64,000 nt of DNA from Atherinomorus stipes. Taxonomy: Eukaryota; Chordata; Actinopteri; Atheriniformes; Atherinidae. Of the stretch, positions 10,729-22,329 are shown one piece after another. A program made the translations under genes and the position numbers. Location of the stretch: contig JALJCO010007928.1 in NCBI GenBank assembly GCA_023101725.1, positions 186,001-250,000 on the forward strand, written 5' to 3'. Under the pieces are notes generated by a model. That model saw nothing but the letters and a program-made list of their open reading frames with translations. It was not told the DNA's origin and did not search any database. The first letter of the stretch is position 1; each line of letters starts with the position of its first letter.

Positions 10729-12300
10729 TAGGGGTGTGACTTTGAAAAATTACAACTAAATTTATTTGTTAAAAAATTCACGTGTTTAATCGCACTTTGC
10801 ATTAGAAGCAAAGCAGATCTTTTTCCAGGGCCAATATTCTGATACACCCATTTGCGCTGATGGACGCGGCAGAACTCTGTGACTTTGTCACCATATTTAG
10901 TGAGTTTTCAGACCCTGTTGATAACTTTTATTTATAAAGCAGCTTGCAAAAAGTCTAGTGACATTTTCTGATGTTACTGGGGACTTTTAAGAGACATGAG
11001 AGAATGTACTGTATAGTTTACTTCCTTCTAAAAGCTGCAAATGCTGCCGCAAGCCCCTCCCCCATCTCAAAACCATAGACCATTAAGAGAGAGGGCAAAC
11101 CCTCTGCTACGTCACCCATTGGTTTCTGAAGAGCTAAAAATGAAGCCAGTTACCGTCGCCATCTTGCCATGCCACGTGTGTCGTCACCCCCAGAAAATAC
11201 TAAAATGTGCACAGTGCGGACGCGACGCAAATGATTGCCAGCTGACATACTCTGGGCCAAATGCTAACTGAGCTAGCTACAAACTAACAGGAGCTAACAA
11301 AGATAACCCCCCCCCTAAGCGGCAGGGTTAAGGGAAGACACGCTTAGACTTGCTATTCGCTGACTAAAAACTGCCGTTGTGTGACTCTGCTACAAACTAA
11401 GACCTTACCGAGAGCAAACAAGGAGCTAACTAGGAGCCTCCGTTCGGCAGGCGGAGCTTCCAGTCTACCGCATGTCAATCATAAGGACACGGCCTTAATT
11501 ATGTGTAATTTGAAGAATAAATAACATCTAAACAAATGAGTTATAAAAAAAATTCACTCCCCTCACAGTTGAAATGAAGGTAAACTTGACCTATTAAACC
11601 TAAAATGATTTTTTGAACCAGGCTGTAAACATGTTTATTTCTGCTGTGAAGTTTGCGTCTTTAACATGGGAGTCTGTGGGGATTTGCTCAGTCTTGCAGA
11701 CCCTAGCGGATGAAGGGAGAATACAAAAAATGGCTTTTTCCGGGTGGCGTCATAGTTGGCCACCGGAGGTTGCCGCTTGCTCAAAACACACTAGAGGCTG
11801 CAGGAAGCATCAGCTGCGGATACAGCACTCACCTCTGCTCCACAAGTAAAACTCAAAGCTGCCACTGATCATTAGATATTAACATCTCCTAATGAAGTGT
11901 GGACAGCAACATTTTAAAAAGTTCAAAGTACTGTAACATGTTGTAAAATAAATTAGAAAACAACCAGTTTAATAGTTAAAATTGTTCAAATGTTGTATTT
12001 TAACTTTAGGTCTATTCAGTTTGGGCCAGGATTTTATTTTTTTATTTTTCTATTACATTTTTTTTTAAAGTTGAAATATGATCAAACACATTTGGTCAGA
12101 CAATAATAGAGACAGAATTTACAATTTGTTATTTGATTTAAATGTAAAAAATTTAATTTAATTTAAAATTCATTCAAACAGAGAACTTTACTGTTTCTGT
12201 TTGGAGCACTATTTTGTACTGCGATTAAAATGTGATTAATTGAAATGAATTAATTACAAAGCCTCTAATTAATTTGGTTAAAAAAAAAAACGAGTCCCAC
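10729..12300. mobile_element. Older hAT-like repeat split by element Z copy 2
   Basis: The left arm (10729-11073) starts TAGGGGTGTGAC and contains GTTTAATCGCA. The right arm (11788-12300) contains TGCGATTAAAATGTGATTAA and CCTCTAATTAATTTGG and ends near CGAGTCCCAC. These are end motifs of a widespread fish repeat. The two arms are separated by the complete element Z with its 8-base duplication, so they plausibly form one older element. The pairing of arms is inference. Confidence 0.5.
11074..11779. mobile_element. 0.7 kb non-autonomous element Z, copy 2
   Basis: It begins CATAGACCATTAAGAG, ends GTTGCCGCTTG, and is flanked by a perfect 8-base duplication CTCAAAAC at 11066-11073 and 11780-11787. 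It is collinear with copy 1 (5415-6125) in the same orientation, with small indels, for example around 11440-11475. The 8-base duplication and short 76- and 78-codon ORFs without features mark it as a non-autonomous hAT-size element. Confidence 0.88.
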
Positions 12301-12985
12301 GTCAGATAGACAGATAGATAATATGCAAAAAAAATGTAGAAGTTTTTATGTACAGGAAACCTTTTTTTTGCATTTGTTGTTATACTTTAGCGTTATACAA
12401 AAAATGTACTTTGAGTAATAGTAATGATGATAACAATAATTATGTCAAAATAGTCACTTAAAGCGGAACATTTTCACCTCAATAAATGTTTTTCAGAATC
12501 CCTGTGGGGCTAAGCAAAGTGTTTACGAAGTGATTTAATGTTCCCCCCCCCTCTAAGTGCTGTACACTTGCAACTCTCTCTGTGGCCGACCCAACACGAA
12601 TCTTGCGACAACAGAAACCGCTGTACGGCACTCATGGTTCCCTATCCCCTGAGCTGCCTCTAGTGCTGGTTTGAACCAGAACCAGACTGAAAAACGGTTC
12701 TTTAGCTTCGCACCATCTAAACACCGGCTCCTGGCTCTCAAAACCAACTCTTTGCTGGACCAGAATGAAGATCCAGTTCACGTAGCTTGCGCTGCCTGGG
12801 CGCCGGGTGAAGCAGCACCGAGCCTCACGGCCGAACAGGCTCAGTAATCATTTGTCATGTCCACAAAAAGTACATAAAAGTTTGTATTCTTACCTGCGAC
12901 CTGCTAACGGCAGAGAAAAATATAATCCACGGCATATTTACGAGCTGAAGTTACTGAGTTCTGCTTTCATGCTACTGTAGATGTT
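12301..12985. other. GC-richer interval, possible old repeat
   Basis: The stretch 12560-12960 is GC-richer than its neighbours and includes GAACCAGAACCAGACTGAAA and AACGGTTCTTTAGC, reminiscent of fish hAT repeats rich in GAACC/GGTTC. No ends were found, so no element is called. Confidence 0.3.
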
Positions 12986-15727
12986 AGCCCTGGGGCCCTC
13001 AGACATTGTTTACATTGTTTAACTATTGACAATGATTGTATGCTTTGTTAAACTGTTTCGTCTCATACGCCACTGACCTTCACTGCCCTTTTGACTGCTG
13101 TGCAAATTAGCTTCTCCAACTCCGTCTTGATAAGCAAAGTTGCTAAATGTACTTTCTCAGGGACAAGGTGTACTAATGTATCATTAGAGAACCTTTAATC
13201 TTAAATATTAGTTTGATTATTCCAAACTGAAACACAAGGATATCAGTCACTAAGCATTCACTAAAGATGCTTTTAATATATTCAAACCACAATTGCTGTA
13301 TAGATTTGCCTGTATTTACAGTTTCTTTACTGATCTTTGGAGTTGGGAATGACTCAAGGGTTAGGGTTAGCCCGAATCAATTAGACACAAAAATGATGGG
13401 ATCATGTGTTAGCTTGAGTAAGAAGGGGGTAAGACAACAGTTTTTAACATGAGAAGGCAAAAGTAATGGTTCTGTTGGACAGCTTAAAATATTTACAACT
13501 TTTAGTCCAACTACTAACTGACTGAAGCCTAGCTTAAATCGTCCCACATATTTTAGAGACTGCTTCCGAAGATGCTAACAGTGCTGACAGCTTCATTTCC
13601 TTTACACAAACAGTAGAGAACAAGAATATAGGAAGTCAGTCACTATAAACACCTACATTAGCGGCCTTGTTCTCTACAGTCAGACAACTGCCGGCTCTGA
13701 ATCATCCATTATACACACAGATGGACAGTTCAAATCAAGTGCAAACAGAGATGAATTTAGGATAATGAATGTGGATGATGCAAACTTCATCCATATTACA
13801 TGTGCTGTCACTCATTCCCAAGACAGCTATTACTCAGATAGATTTAGCCAGCCTGGAGCAAGACCAAAGGTCAACGCTTTCCTTCGCCCATGTAGTGAGC
13901 TGAAATTTCAGAAAATACCGATCAAAGGCTTCTTCTGAACAGGGAGATTACTGATCATCCCTTGTGATGTGAATGACTGTTGCAGAATAATGAGTACAAA
14001 TCAAACAGAAGGCAGATAATACCCTTCAGATTGTGTTTTTCATTATCTCCAATAAGCGTCTAGACCTCGCACCGTTCCAGTATGCTAACTAATAACTTCA
14101 CCAAGTCGTTGCACAAAACAATCCAAAGAAATTCTCATTTGGCAGTTTTATTGATGCTTTTCAGGCACTCAGTCTATCTCTCTGAGCAGTGTGGCAGCAT
14201 TGTGTTGCTATTAAGTGAATCAGATCATTGTGATCCTTTCTCAGAGAAGGTGGCTGCTTGTTTGTTGTTTACTACTCTTTCTCTCTCTCCCTCATTTTTT
14301 TAAGTAATGAAACTTTCCACAAGCCCTTCATCAACTGAATTTGTGGTTGATCTGTCTCTCTAACGAGGCTTTTGTTTTCACTCCTCCCTCTTGTTGCATG
14401 AAACGAAATGTTATCCTTGAAACAGTTGTCTGTCTTCGCAGTTTGAGGGTTTCCCAGCAGTGCTGTGTGGGTTTATTTTTGATACTAATACCACAGTGAG
14501 GCAGGGGTCGTGTGCAGACTGCAGGGATGCACATGGACTCTAAAACCCACCGTTTTTAGTACCTTTCAACTTTTTAAAGCCTTCATGACTTGATTAATAA
14601 TTCTTGGTTTGCCCATCCTGTGCAGAGACTTTTCATTAAAGAACTATGCATATCAGATGTAAGCCTCTATAGGCAAATCATTAAAAGACAGACATGAATT
14701 TTTAATTACAGGATTCTGTTTCTCTGCAGCTGAGAGCATGGACAAGGGCAGCAGAAGAATTTTTTTTTTTTATTAACGACTTTACATGGACCTCTACAGT
14801 TCACGAGCCACATAATTTAACATTATCTTAATTAAATCAATAATATTACCTTCATTATGTCTGGTTTAATTGCATGCTAATATATCCTCAGGGGTTTCTT
14901 TTTTCCCCTGTTTGTGTTTCTTGCATTTAGTCGACCTTGAGTCTGAAATCCCAGTGAGTCCTTCATTAGTAATTAGCAGCTGTGCGCTCTCCTCCAGAGA
15001 TGCGTGGATGTCAGCTGCCATTGTCGGCATCCTCACGCTTTCCTGCCTCGCTGGTGGTCCACAGCCCTTTGCAAACCAAGAGGAAATTATCGGGGACACT
15101 TAAACTTCTGAGGACCTCCCCTGTTTCTTTTCATTGTTAGATAGAAAAGGTGAATTTCTTCCCTGGAATTATTTTTCTTCACAATGGCTGAGCTCTTTCA
15201 AATTTAGCTGTATGAAAAACATTAAAAGAAAAAAACTATTCCTACCATTGGGTTTTCCTGTCAGTTATTCACTTTTTTTTTATTATTACACTTGGAAAAT
15301 ATGCTGAGGCCAACTTGGAATGAATATCAGCCTTTAGCTGAGCCGTGTGTTTGTTTACAATCTGTTATGAAATTACAATCATCTGCCATTTAATTAAAAT
15401 GAACTGTAGTCTAGATTAATGATGTTCTGTGGTTTCCAAGCAAACAAAAGCTGTTGCTTGTCTGGCAAACATCCACAGGATTTGTAAGTGTCTGCTTTAG
15501 ACTTATAAAGTCATGAAACAAACGTCTGAACAAAGGCAGGGAAATGAATAAAATGCTATTGTTAATTCCCACTGGGATAATTCATTTATCTTGAATTAGA
15601 TGAGATTCAGTTTTAGGAAAGTTGAACATTGACACCCTTTATTCTAAAATGAAATCAGATAAGGGGAGATGTGTGACAAAAACATGATGAAGGCGTTGCA
15701 GGTGAAATGTTTGGCCACAATGTGTCT
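12986..15727. other. Repeat-free interval, candidate conserved non-coding DNA
   Basis: About 2.7 kb with no recognisable mobile element, in a window where they are otherwise dense. It holds many TAATTA/ATTA cores (for example 14690-14850 and 14965-14980, beside an CAGCTGTGCG E-box). It also holds an open stretch 14870-15103 that is open on both strands and therefore not evidence for coding. Regulatory function is only a possibility. Confidence 0.3.
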
Positions 15728-15735
15728 ATTTACAG

Positions 15736-16369
15736 TAGGGCTGGGAATCACTAGGTACCTTGCAACACGATACTATCACGATAGTTTGCCTACGATAACG
15801 CTAATATCACGATACAGTAATTCTGCAAAAATCAAAATATTGCAATAAATTTATCCACGATAGACCACAGTATTTGTCCCTAAAGACATTCCAAATTTAT
15901 CGACCAAAGTGAATCCATGTGAAATGAGTTACAAAATATTATCAATCAGTAGTACATAAGTGACATCAGTTCATATGAAATGAGCAAAACAGTTAAACAA
16001 AGTGCACAGTGGTTCTTCTTAAGAAAGCACATAAAAAATAAACATTTCAGTCATTATTTCTTCATAATCTCAAACAACTGGGTGGTCTATGACAACCTGG
16101 ACACACATTTTAATGTGTACTTTACACCATGTTTAAAGTTTAACCTGAACCTGCAGCCTGCACATAGATATCAGTGCTAATGCAGGGACTTTTCTACATG
16201 CTGAACCGCTGCAGACAGAACAACGAAATCTCGTGAGATCTCACTGGTCTCTTACAAAATCTCGCGAGATTTTGTAAAAATATCTATACAGCTTTTTAAA
16301 ATATCGATATGATATCGCAACACAAAATATTGCGATATTTCAGTGTATCGATATTTTGGCACACCCCTA
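15736..16369. mobile_element. hAT-type MITE with 8-bp duplication
   Basis: It begins TAGGGCTGGG and ends CACACCCCTA, flanked by the perfect 8-base duplication ATTTACAG at 15728-15735 and 16370-16377. Subterminal sequence is rich in CGATA/TATCG motifs. An internal segment (about 16183-16270) holds ACAAAATCTCGCGAGATTTT, a long palindrome also seen in degraded form in the 27.8, 29.5 and 35.8 kb elements. No coding capacity. Confidence 0.93.
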
Positions 16370-16554
16370 ATTTACAGTATGGATTTTAGAGATGCACAAT
16401 ATTATCGATCCGATATTGGCATTGGCCGATACTGGCTAAAATCAATATTGTCAATATCAGCCCGATCTCAACCCGATATCGGCTGATATTTTTTAGCATT
16501 TGTTTATGTGATAGGGCCAATATATACAGTTTGTGTCCTCCTCAAAATAATTTA

Positions 16555-16800
16555 TACCCTCCAACTGAAAAAGGGAAAAGAATCATCTGTCAATGAAATA
16601 AGTTATAATTGACAAAAGTAAAAATAAAGAAAAATTTCAACAAAATAATGACATTGATTTTCAATTGTGGTTCAGCAGTAATATTAAAAACAAACAAGCA
16701 AAAAATAAAACAAGCAAAAAGGCACGATGGGGCAACACTTTGAGGCAATCACTGCGATCAGGTGTTTCTTTAATTTCTTGTTATATGAATTACTATTGTG
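16555..16800. mobile_element. Tc1-like relic fragment inside hAT element
   Basis: It is collinear with the relic at 30870-31390 and with 23105-23345: ATAATGACATTGATTTTCAA, AACAAACAAGCAAAAAATAA and CTTTGAGGCAATCACTGCGA are shared with small changes. Both inverted-repeat ends are gone. Confidence 0.6.
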
Positions 16801-16801
16801 A

Positions 16802-16805
<4 letters not shown>

Positions 16806-16846
<41 letters not shown>
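16806..16846. repeat. (TA)n microsatellite
   Basis: About 20 TA units end at TACCGG, between two nested repeats. Confidence 0.95.
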
Positions 16847-16848
<2 letters not shown>

Positions 16849-17216
16849 GGTAAAATGGTTAACCGTAGTAAAATTACCAACAGTCATACTATTTCAAATT
16901 TTATTTTTCGTTAAAAACCGTGACTGATTATTGCATTTTGAAAACTCACAGTGATGCTGCTCATTGCCTGGAAAAGTAGCAGCAGTCCCAGTTTGCAATG
17001 TTTCATTTATGAAAACATGGTAGAAGGCAATGAAGGCACCCACATGTACATTTCTCTTGAGATTTTTTCCTCCTTTAAAGAGGACAGACATTTAGACTGA
17101 TTTTGGATATCTTTAAATGCTGGGGGCTATTTCTGTAATACCGCAATAAAAATGAAAACCGTGATCATTTTGGTCACAATAACTGTGATTTGAAATTTCC
17201 ATATCGTTACATCCCA
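16847..17216. mobile_element. Nested hAT-like repeat
   Basis: It contains GGTAAAATGGTTAACCG at the left and, at the right, GATTTGAAATTTCCATATCG then TTACATCCCATA, the reverse of the common fish terminus GGGATGTAAC. The left border merges with the TA microsatellite and no duplication can be shown. Confidence 0.55.
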
Positions 17217-17950
17217 TACATATATATATATACTTCCAAATATGCCAGATTAAGTCTAAAGGCTACTTTTCATCTGTTGTCCCTGTAGCCAAATATTAAA
17301 AGTTATCCTGGAATGAGGAATTACAGAAATATCAAATAGTAAATAAAACAGTTATCAATGTCATTAGCCAATAACAGGCAGTTTTTGTTTTCATATTGTG
17401 CATTGGAAAGTAAACAGATTTCATACGACCCTAAACATGCGAAGATTAACAGCTCAGTAGTTACATGCAAAAAGCAATGCTAATGCACAGGAGTGTACCA
17501 GGCTGCATACAGCGACAATGATAAAGTAATGATTGAACTAAAAGTAAAACATTTTGTATTTGAAAAACATTTGACTTACAGTAACTCCACAGAGACCTGT
17601 ACAGATTAAACCAGAGGTCTGTTCAACAGTTTTCAAGAGATGCACTGTGTTGTTTGAATGGAATTATGGCTTTTGCTGCTGTTACAGTAAATGACCACAT
17701 TTTTGTGATTACTTCAGAAAAGTAAACATTTAAATACACTAAACTTTTAATTTGCTGTTATAGACAAGCCAGACCTGCTTATCAGTTTTTCATTGGTGTA
17801 TTCAGAGCACAAATTACAGATTATATGAAGATAATATTAAATTCTAAACTATGAACTTATCAGTTATTGGTATTGGCCAGAAGCAGAAAATTATCAGTCC
17901 TCGGTATCGGTGGATTTTTTTTTTTCTTATCATGCGCCACTAATGGATTT

Positions 17951-20060
17951 TAACTTTAATTAAAATGCTTCACATAAGAAGAAGACCACTTCACAGCAAC
18001 ATGAAAACAATACAGAAATGTGATTCATTAAAATAAAATAACAGTGACACTTTCCTAACTTTATTTCTAAGCATTCCCTTTTATAATACATGCTAAACGT
18101 GAGTATATTTGTGGGTTCTAAAAACTGCTGCTTTAGGAACAACCGTGCATAAGAATGTCTGCTTTGACAGTTGGAAGACTTTATTAATGAGGTTTTAAGA
18201 GGAGAGCAAGTAGCTATTTAAAGATTGTTGTGTTTTTTGAAAACAGGACAATAGTGTGGTTGGCTCACGCACCGCGTTAGGGTTCCAAAGGATGATTAAG
18301 AAAACAGCAAACATATTCCGTCTGCACATCTGTGCCTCCGTCATGATCATTAGCAACTCAACACATGGCTGTATGACCTAAAATACAGGCTGTGTGATGA
18401 TCTGCTGCAAATAAGGAAGGAATTGCCACAACTTCTTTGTTACCAACATGATGCTGAGCTAATGAGATTTTTTGGCTTCTCTTTTTTCCCTAACCTCTTT
18501 TTTTCATACTCTCTTCCATCCAGAGATGATGAATGATTGTTGGTAAAATGTCACATCATATTTAGGAAGAGAAGTCTTCAGCATTGTTTCCAAGAATTTA
18601 AGTTCTTGTTAAATACTCCGAAGGTTAAGTAACATTGAGGTCAGGTGTGTCATTAACCATGGCTTGTCATGTAAAGATTACATGAGTCACACTGCAGAAA
18701 AAAGGAATGAGCAGTGAGAGTGACTCAGACACAGCCTCTGCGCCCTGAACGGGTTCATGCTAAAAAACTAAATGAACACCTTGCAGATGCTTGTATATGT
18801 CAGAATGCTCCACGGTCCTGCCAAAATTACACCTCAAAGCACAGATTTGTCCTCTTCTCTTTATACTTTACTATCAGTAACTTCTATTTATTTTAAGCAC
18901 ATTTAGCAGTTAAATATGACTATTTATTTTTCATGCACGTAACAAAATGATTTCATGGCAAACATTCTCAGATTTGTCAACTCAAACTTAATGGGTTTAA
19001 TGGGCTTATTTACATATTCCCCATCATATATTGTGGTAACCTCTGTTCTTTTCTGCACCATGAGTTAGTTATGGCAGAGGGAAGGAAAGAGGTGTGGGGG
19101 CACTGCAGGAAAGTCTGAAAATCCTTGAGAAATCAAGTGTTAAATGTCCACATAATCCCATGACACCCTCCCAGTCTATTCGTCATTTCGTGTATAGATA
19201 ACGGTAATGCATACCTTCCAAGTGAGCATTATTACGACTGCTTTAAAAAAAAAAAAAGGCAGGAAGGCTGTGTAATTTACCTTGGTTATTTAGACAGCTC
19301 GCTTCATCCATGACCTGACTGGATCATTCCAGCCTCCATTGCCAATTTATTTGACATCATTGAGTCAGCTGAACATAAAACACTTCTGACAGTGTAAGTC
19401 ATTTGACTGATGAACTATGTTATTTTGTGTTGAAGTAACCTAAATAATTGACATTTACTGAAGGTTGGATATGGAACAGGGACAGAACAGCGACATCATG
19501 TGTTGTAGTTGCAACGGCAGAAAAACAACTCTAGCCATTTGGTTGCCAGACTTGTTATCGATACGTCAAGTGACCAACAGCCTAGCATGTCCAACAAGTA
19601 TTAGAGGAGTTTATCACTGACAGCTAATGTTAGCTACATTAGCAAGAGAGTTTGTTTACCGATCCCGGATAAAAGTTGCCATTTCCGTGTTTTGATGCCG
19701 TGGAAAATGTTTGTGTGGGTCCATTTAGTGTCTTCACTTAAGTTTACCCAGTTTTTGCTCTTCTCAGGTCATTCTTCTTCTGAGACGGATAACAGTATCT
19801 CCAGGGCTCTGAAGAAGCTGCTTGACTCGCCCACTCCACCATTTTTCCCAGTGTCAGCCTATCTGTGCCAAACATACTATTGTCATATAGAGACGGTGTC
19901 TGGCAACCTGCAATTGCAGCCTGTACTGGCTTGTAGATGTAGGGCATGCCTTTGTCGAACCCGTTAAAATTTATTTCAAATTTATTTTGCGGCTAAAAAT
20001 ATTTTTTTGAAAAAAATGCTGTACTGTACTTTCATTCTGCACCCCTCCAAACACCTTGTG
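17951..20060. other. No repeat recognised
   Basis: Non-coding sequence. ORFs such as 19692-19967 carry no recognisable domain and have no splice-site context. The segment 19480-19960 is less AT-rich than its surroundings but could not be assigned. Confidence 0.35.
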
Positions 20061-20086
20061 GTTGTTTGTTTGTTTGTTTGTCTCTT

Positions 20087-20131
<45 letters not shown>
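20061..20131. repeat. (GTTT)n and (TA)n microsatellites
   Basis: Four GTTT units are followed, after a short gap, by about 21 TA units (20090-20131). Confidence 0.95.
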
Positions 20132-20133
<2 letters not shown>

Positions 20134-20494
20134 TTTCATAAAAATGTTCCATATTCAATGTTCAAATGTGATTATTTCCATTTATAGCAACTGAATAAGA
20201 ATTTGTTGGACTAACTCAACTATATTACATTGCATTAATGTTTATAGTCTGAGATCAGCCTACATATATTTATTGGATAGAAAAACTGCCCTCAATTTAA
20301 TTGAGTTTACCCAATGAATCATTTCATTCAGTGTGAGCTGTGGGTAGACAGCTAAAGAACAAAATGAATGGATGAATGAATGAAAAGAAGAAATAACAAA
20401 GCAAAAAATAGAAAAGAACCATCATAGGATTTACAGTACTGTACACACTAAAAATTCCTTGGTCAAAAATGACTCAAATGCCTTAGAAATCAGG
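20132..20494. other. No feature recognised
   Basis: AT-rich sequence with a few ATGA repeats near 20364-20384. Confidence 0.4.
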
Positions 20495-20746
20495 TGACAA
20501 GCTCGCTCATCCAGATGAGGTGGCTCAGCATCTGGGTATGCCTCCTGGACGCCTCCCCAGTGAGGTGTTCCAGGTATGTCCCACCAGGAGGAGACCCCAG
20601 GGAAGTTCCAGGACACGCAGGAGGGATGTCATCTCCCGACTGGCGTGAGATCCCCCTGGATGGGCTGGTAAATGTGGCTTGGGGTAGGAAAGTCTAGGCT
20701 TCCAGGCAGCTGCATCGCGACCTGACTAGGAGATAAGCGGCTAGAG
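20495..20746 (+). mobile_element. Rex3-like (RTE) LINE 3' end
   Basis: It carries the standard end of fish Rex3-type retrotransposons: GAGGTGTTCCAGGTATGTCC, CACCAGGAGGAGACCCCAGG, CCAGGACACGCAGGAGGGAT, then GGATAAGCGG-like sequence (GAGATAAGCGGCTAGAG) and a tetranucleotide tail. Only the 3' part is present, as is normal for 5'-truncated insertions. The ORF at 20494-20697 only overlaps this non-coding end. Confidence 0.85.
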
Positions 20747-20812
20747 GATGGATGGATGGATGGGGGGATGGATGGATGGATGGATGGATGGATGGATGGA
20801 TGGATGGATGGG
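20747..20812 (+). repeat. (ATGG)n tail of Rex3-like element
   Basis: About 15 GATG units with one GGGG interruption follow the Rex3-like 3' end, as in other members of that family. Confidence 0.95.
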
Positions 20813-22329
20813 TGCTTCATTTTGTCTTTCACAAAGCACAAATACTAATGTAATCTTTTCTTTATTTTTTATTTCAGTACCAGATCAAAAGTCCACCAGG
20901 TCTGGAGGTGGAGTTGCATAATCAGGCTTAGGAAGATAAAGGGTACTAAAAGACCTGCATGTTGTTATTTATTCTTTTAGGGCCTGCACCGTTCACAACA
21001 ACACAATTAAAGATATTCCAGTGTTAAATTCCCAGAAACTGATAGTTGACAAGAAACAGGTAAAAGAAATTCTCCAGTTTCCCTTAAGTGAATAAAAGAC
21101 CCAGAAAACTGATGAATTTTTAAGAGTGAAGACCAAGCAGCATGCCATCTGAGTACAGGACCCACAATGCACCTGTGGAGGTTCAGCATGTTGAACAGCA
21201 ATCGCCACACATGACTTGCTGCAGAGGACGGTGAGCGTTGCACTGCTCAGCAAGTCTTCACTGAGCAGAACAAGCAGTCCAAGGTGAGAGCTCGCACAGC
21301 CAGAATGGATGCAGCTCATCTCCTGTGACGGCTTCAGCTCTCAGGTCAGCTCTGCAGCCTGTCCATCATCCACCACAGCCTGGACTGCCCAGGTTTCCTT
21401 CCATGCTCCGCTGATCTGTTTCAAGGACTTTTTTTTTCATCAAGTTTTTGATGTTGACTTTTCTTTTTCTTAAACCACAGAAATAGTCTGGTTATGTTTT
21501 CTGTTTATGTTCTGTCAAAACAGCTGGAAGAATAACCACCCTCTCACATCTGGAAACGACTTGTTTTTCACCGTTGCTAACAGTTGTAGCAGCATTTTTT
21601 TTCTACTCTTAGAAATTGTTCATGTTGTCTCTTTATAACCAGTCTATCCATCTCATGAAAAATGGTTAACTCATTTCATCCCAAGAATGTGGCCTTTTGC
21701 TTTTGCAACACCCAACAGTTCAGTTTTGCAAGAATGGTTTGGAGGAATATGGAAATAAGTGTCTGGTTCAGTTGATCACAGCTTTTTCTAACACGACTGC
21801 TGCGGATAACAAAAAGTCTAGACAGAAATGTCTAATGTAGTTTGCTGTAATGAAGTTATTCAGGCAGACATCATCTTCTCGCAGTAGCCAGAGATGACAA
21901 GTTGACCATCTCTCACTTCTCTGCTTCAGCCTGCAGCTGCTCAAATGAAGCCGACTGGCAAATGTGACCACCAACGACATCAAAACACCCCTGTTGACTG
22001 CCCGACATTTTCAGTTTAGATCAGCTGTTGCAGTCAAGAAGCCGTCAATACATGCTGGCATGAAATGCCTCATGTCTAATAACAAGAGGAAACCTTTAAG
22101 TTTTTATTGATTAAACTTAATATACAGTAATAACATGATTACAGCGCTCTCGATTTAAGAGAAAATCAACTTTAGATTATAGCTTCGTTACTCAGATATT
22201 TATTCATTTTGAGACCTAAAAAAAATGTCAGTATTTTTATCTCTGTCAAATAAGTTTAGAACAGTTTCACTTCCCACTCACTTATTATTGCTATCCACTC
22301 AGACACTGAACAACATGGAAGTGAGTGAG
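20813..22329. other. No repeat recognised
   Basis: Non-coding. The minus-strand ORF at 20993-21319 (108 codons) has no recognisable domain. Confidence 0.35.

Larger units (their letters stand above)
16387..17942. mobile_element. hAT-type element, complete, with nested repeats
   Basis: It begins TAGAGATGCACAATATTATC and ends CATGCGCCACTA. The perfect 8-base duplication ATGGATTT lies at 16379-16386 and 17943-17950. Subterminal sequence at both ends holds CGATATTGG / TTGGTATTGGCC motifs. The middle is swollen by a Tc1-like relic (about 16555-16800), a TA microsatellite and another hAT-like piece (16847-17216). No transposase reading frame remains. Confidence 0.92.

Noticed and set aside
13357..13372. 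Interstitial telomere repeat (GGGTTAGGGTTAG)
   Set aside because: There are only two units, which can occur by chance; a similar single unit occurs at 45160.
14866..15103. Coding exon at 14.9-15.1 kb
   Set aside because: Both strands are open over the same interval and the sequence lacks a donor; non-coding conservation is as likely.
20747..20812. CRISPR-like or satellite array
   Set aside because: It is a simple ATGG tail of a Rex3-like element, with no spacers.
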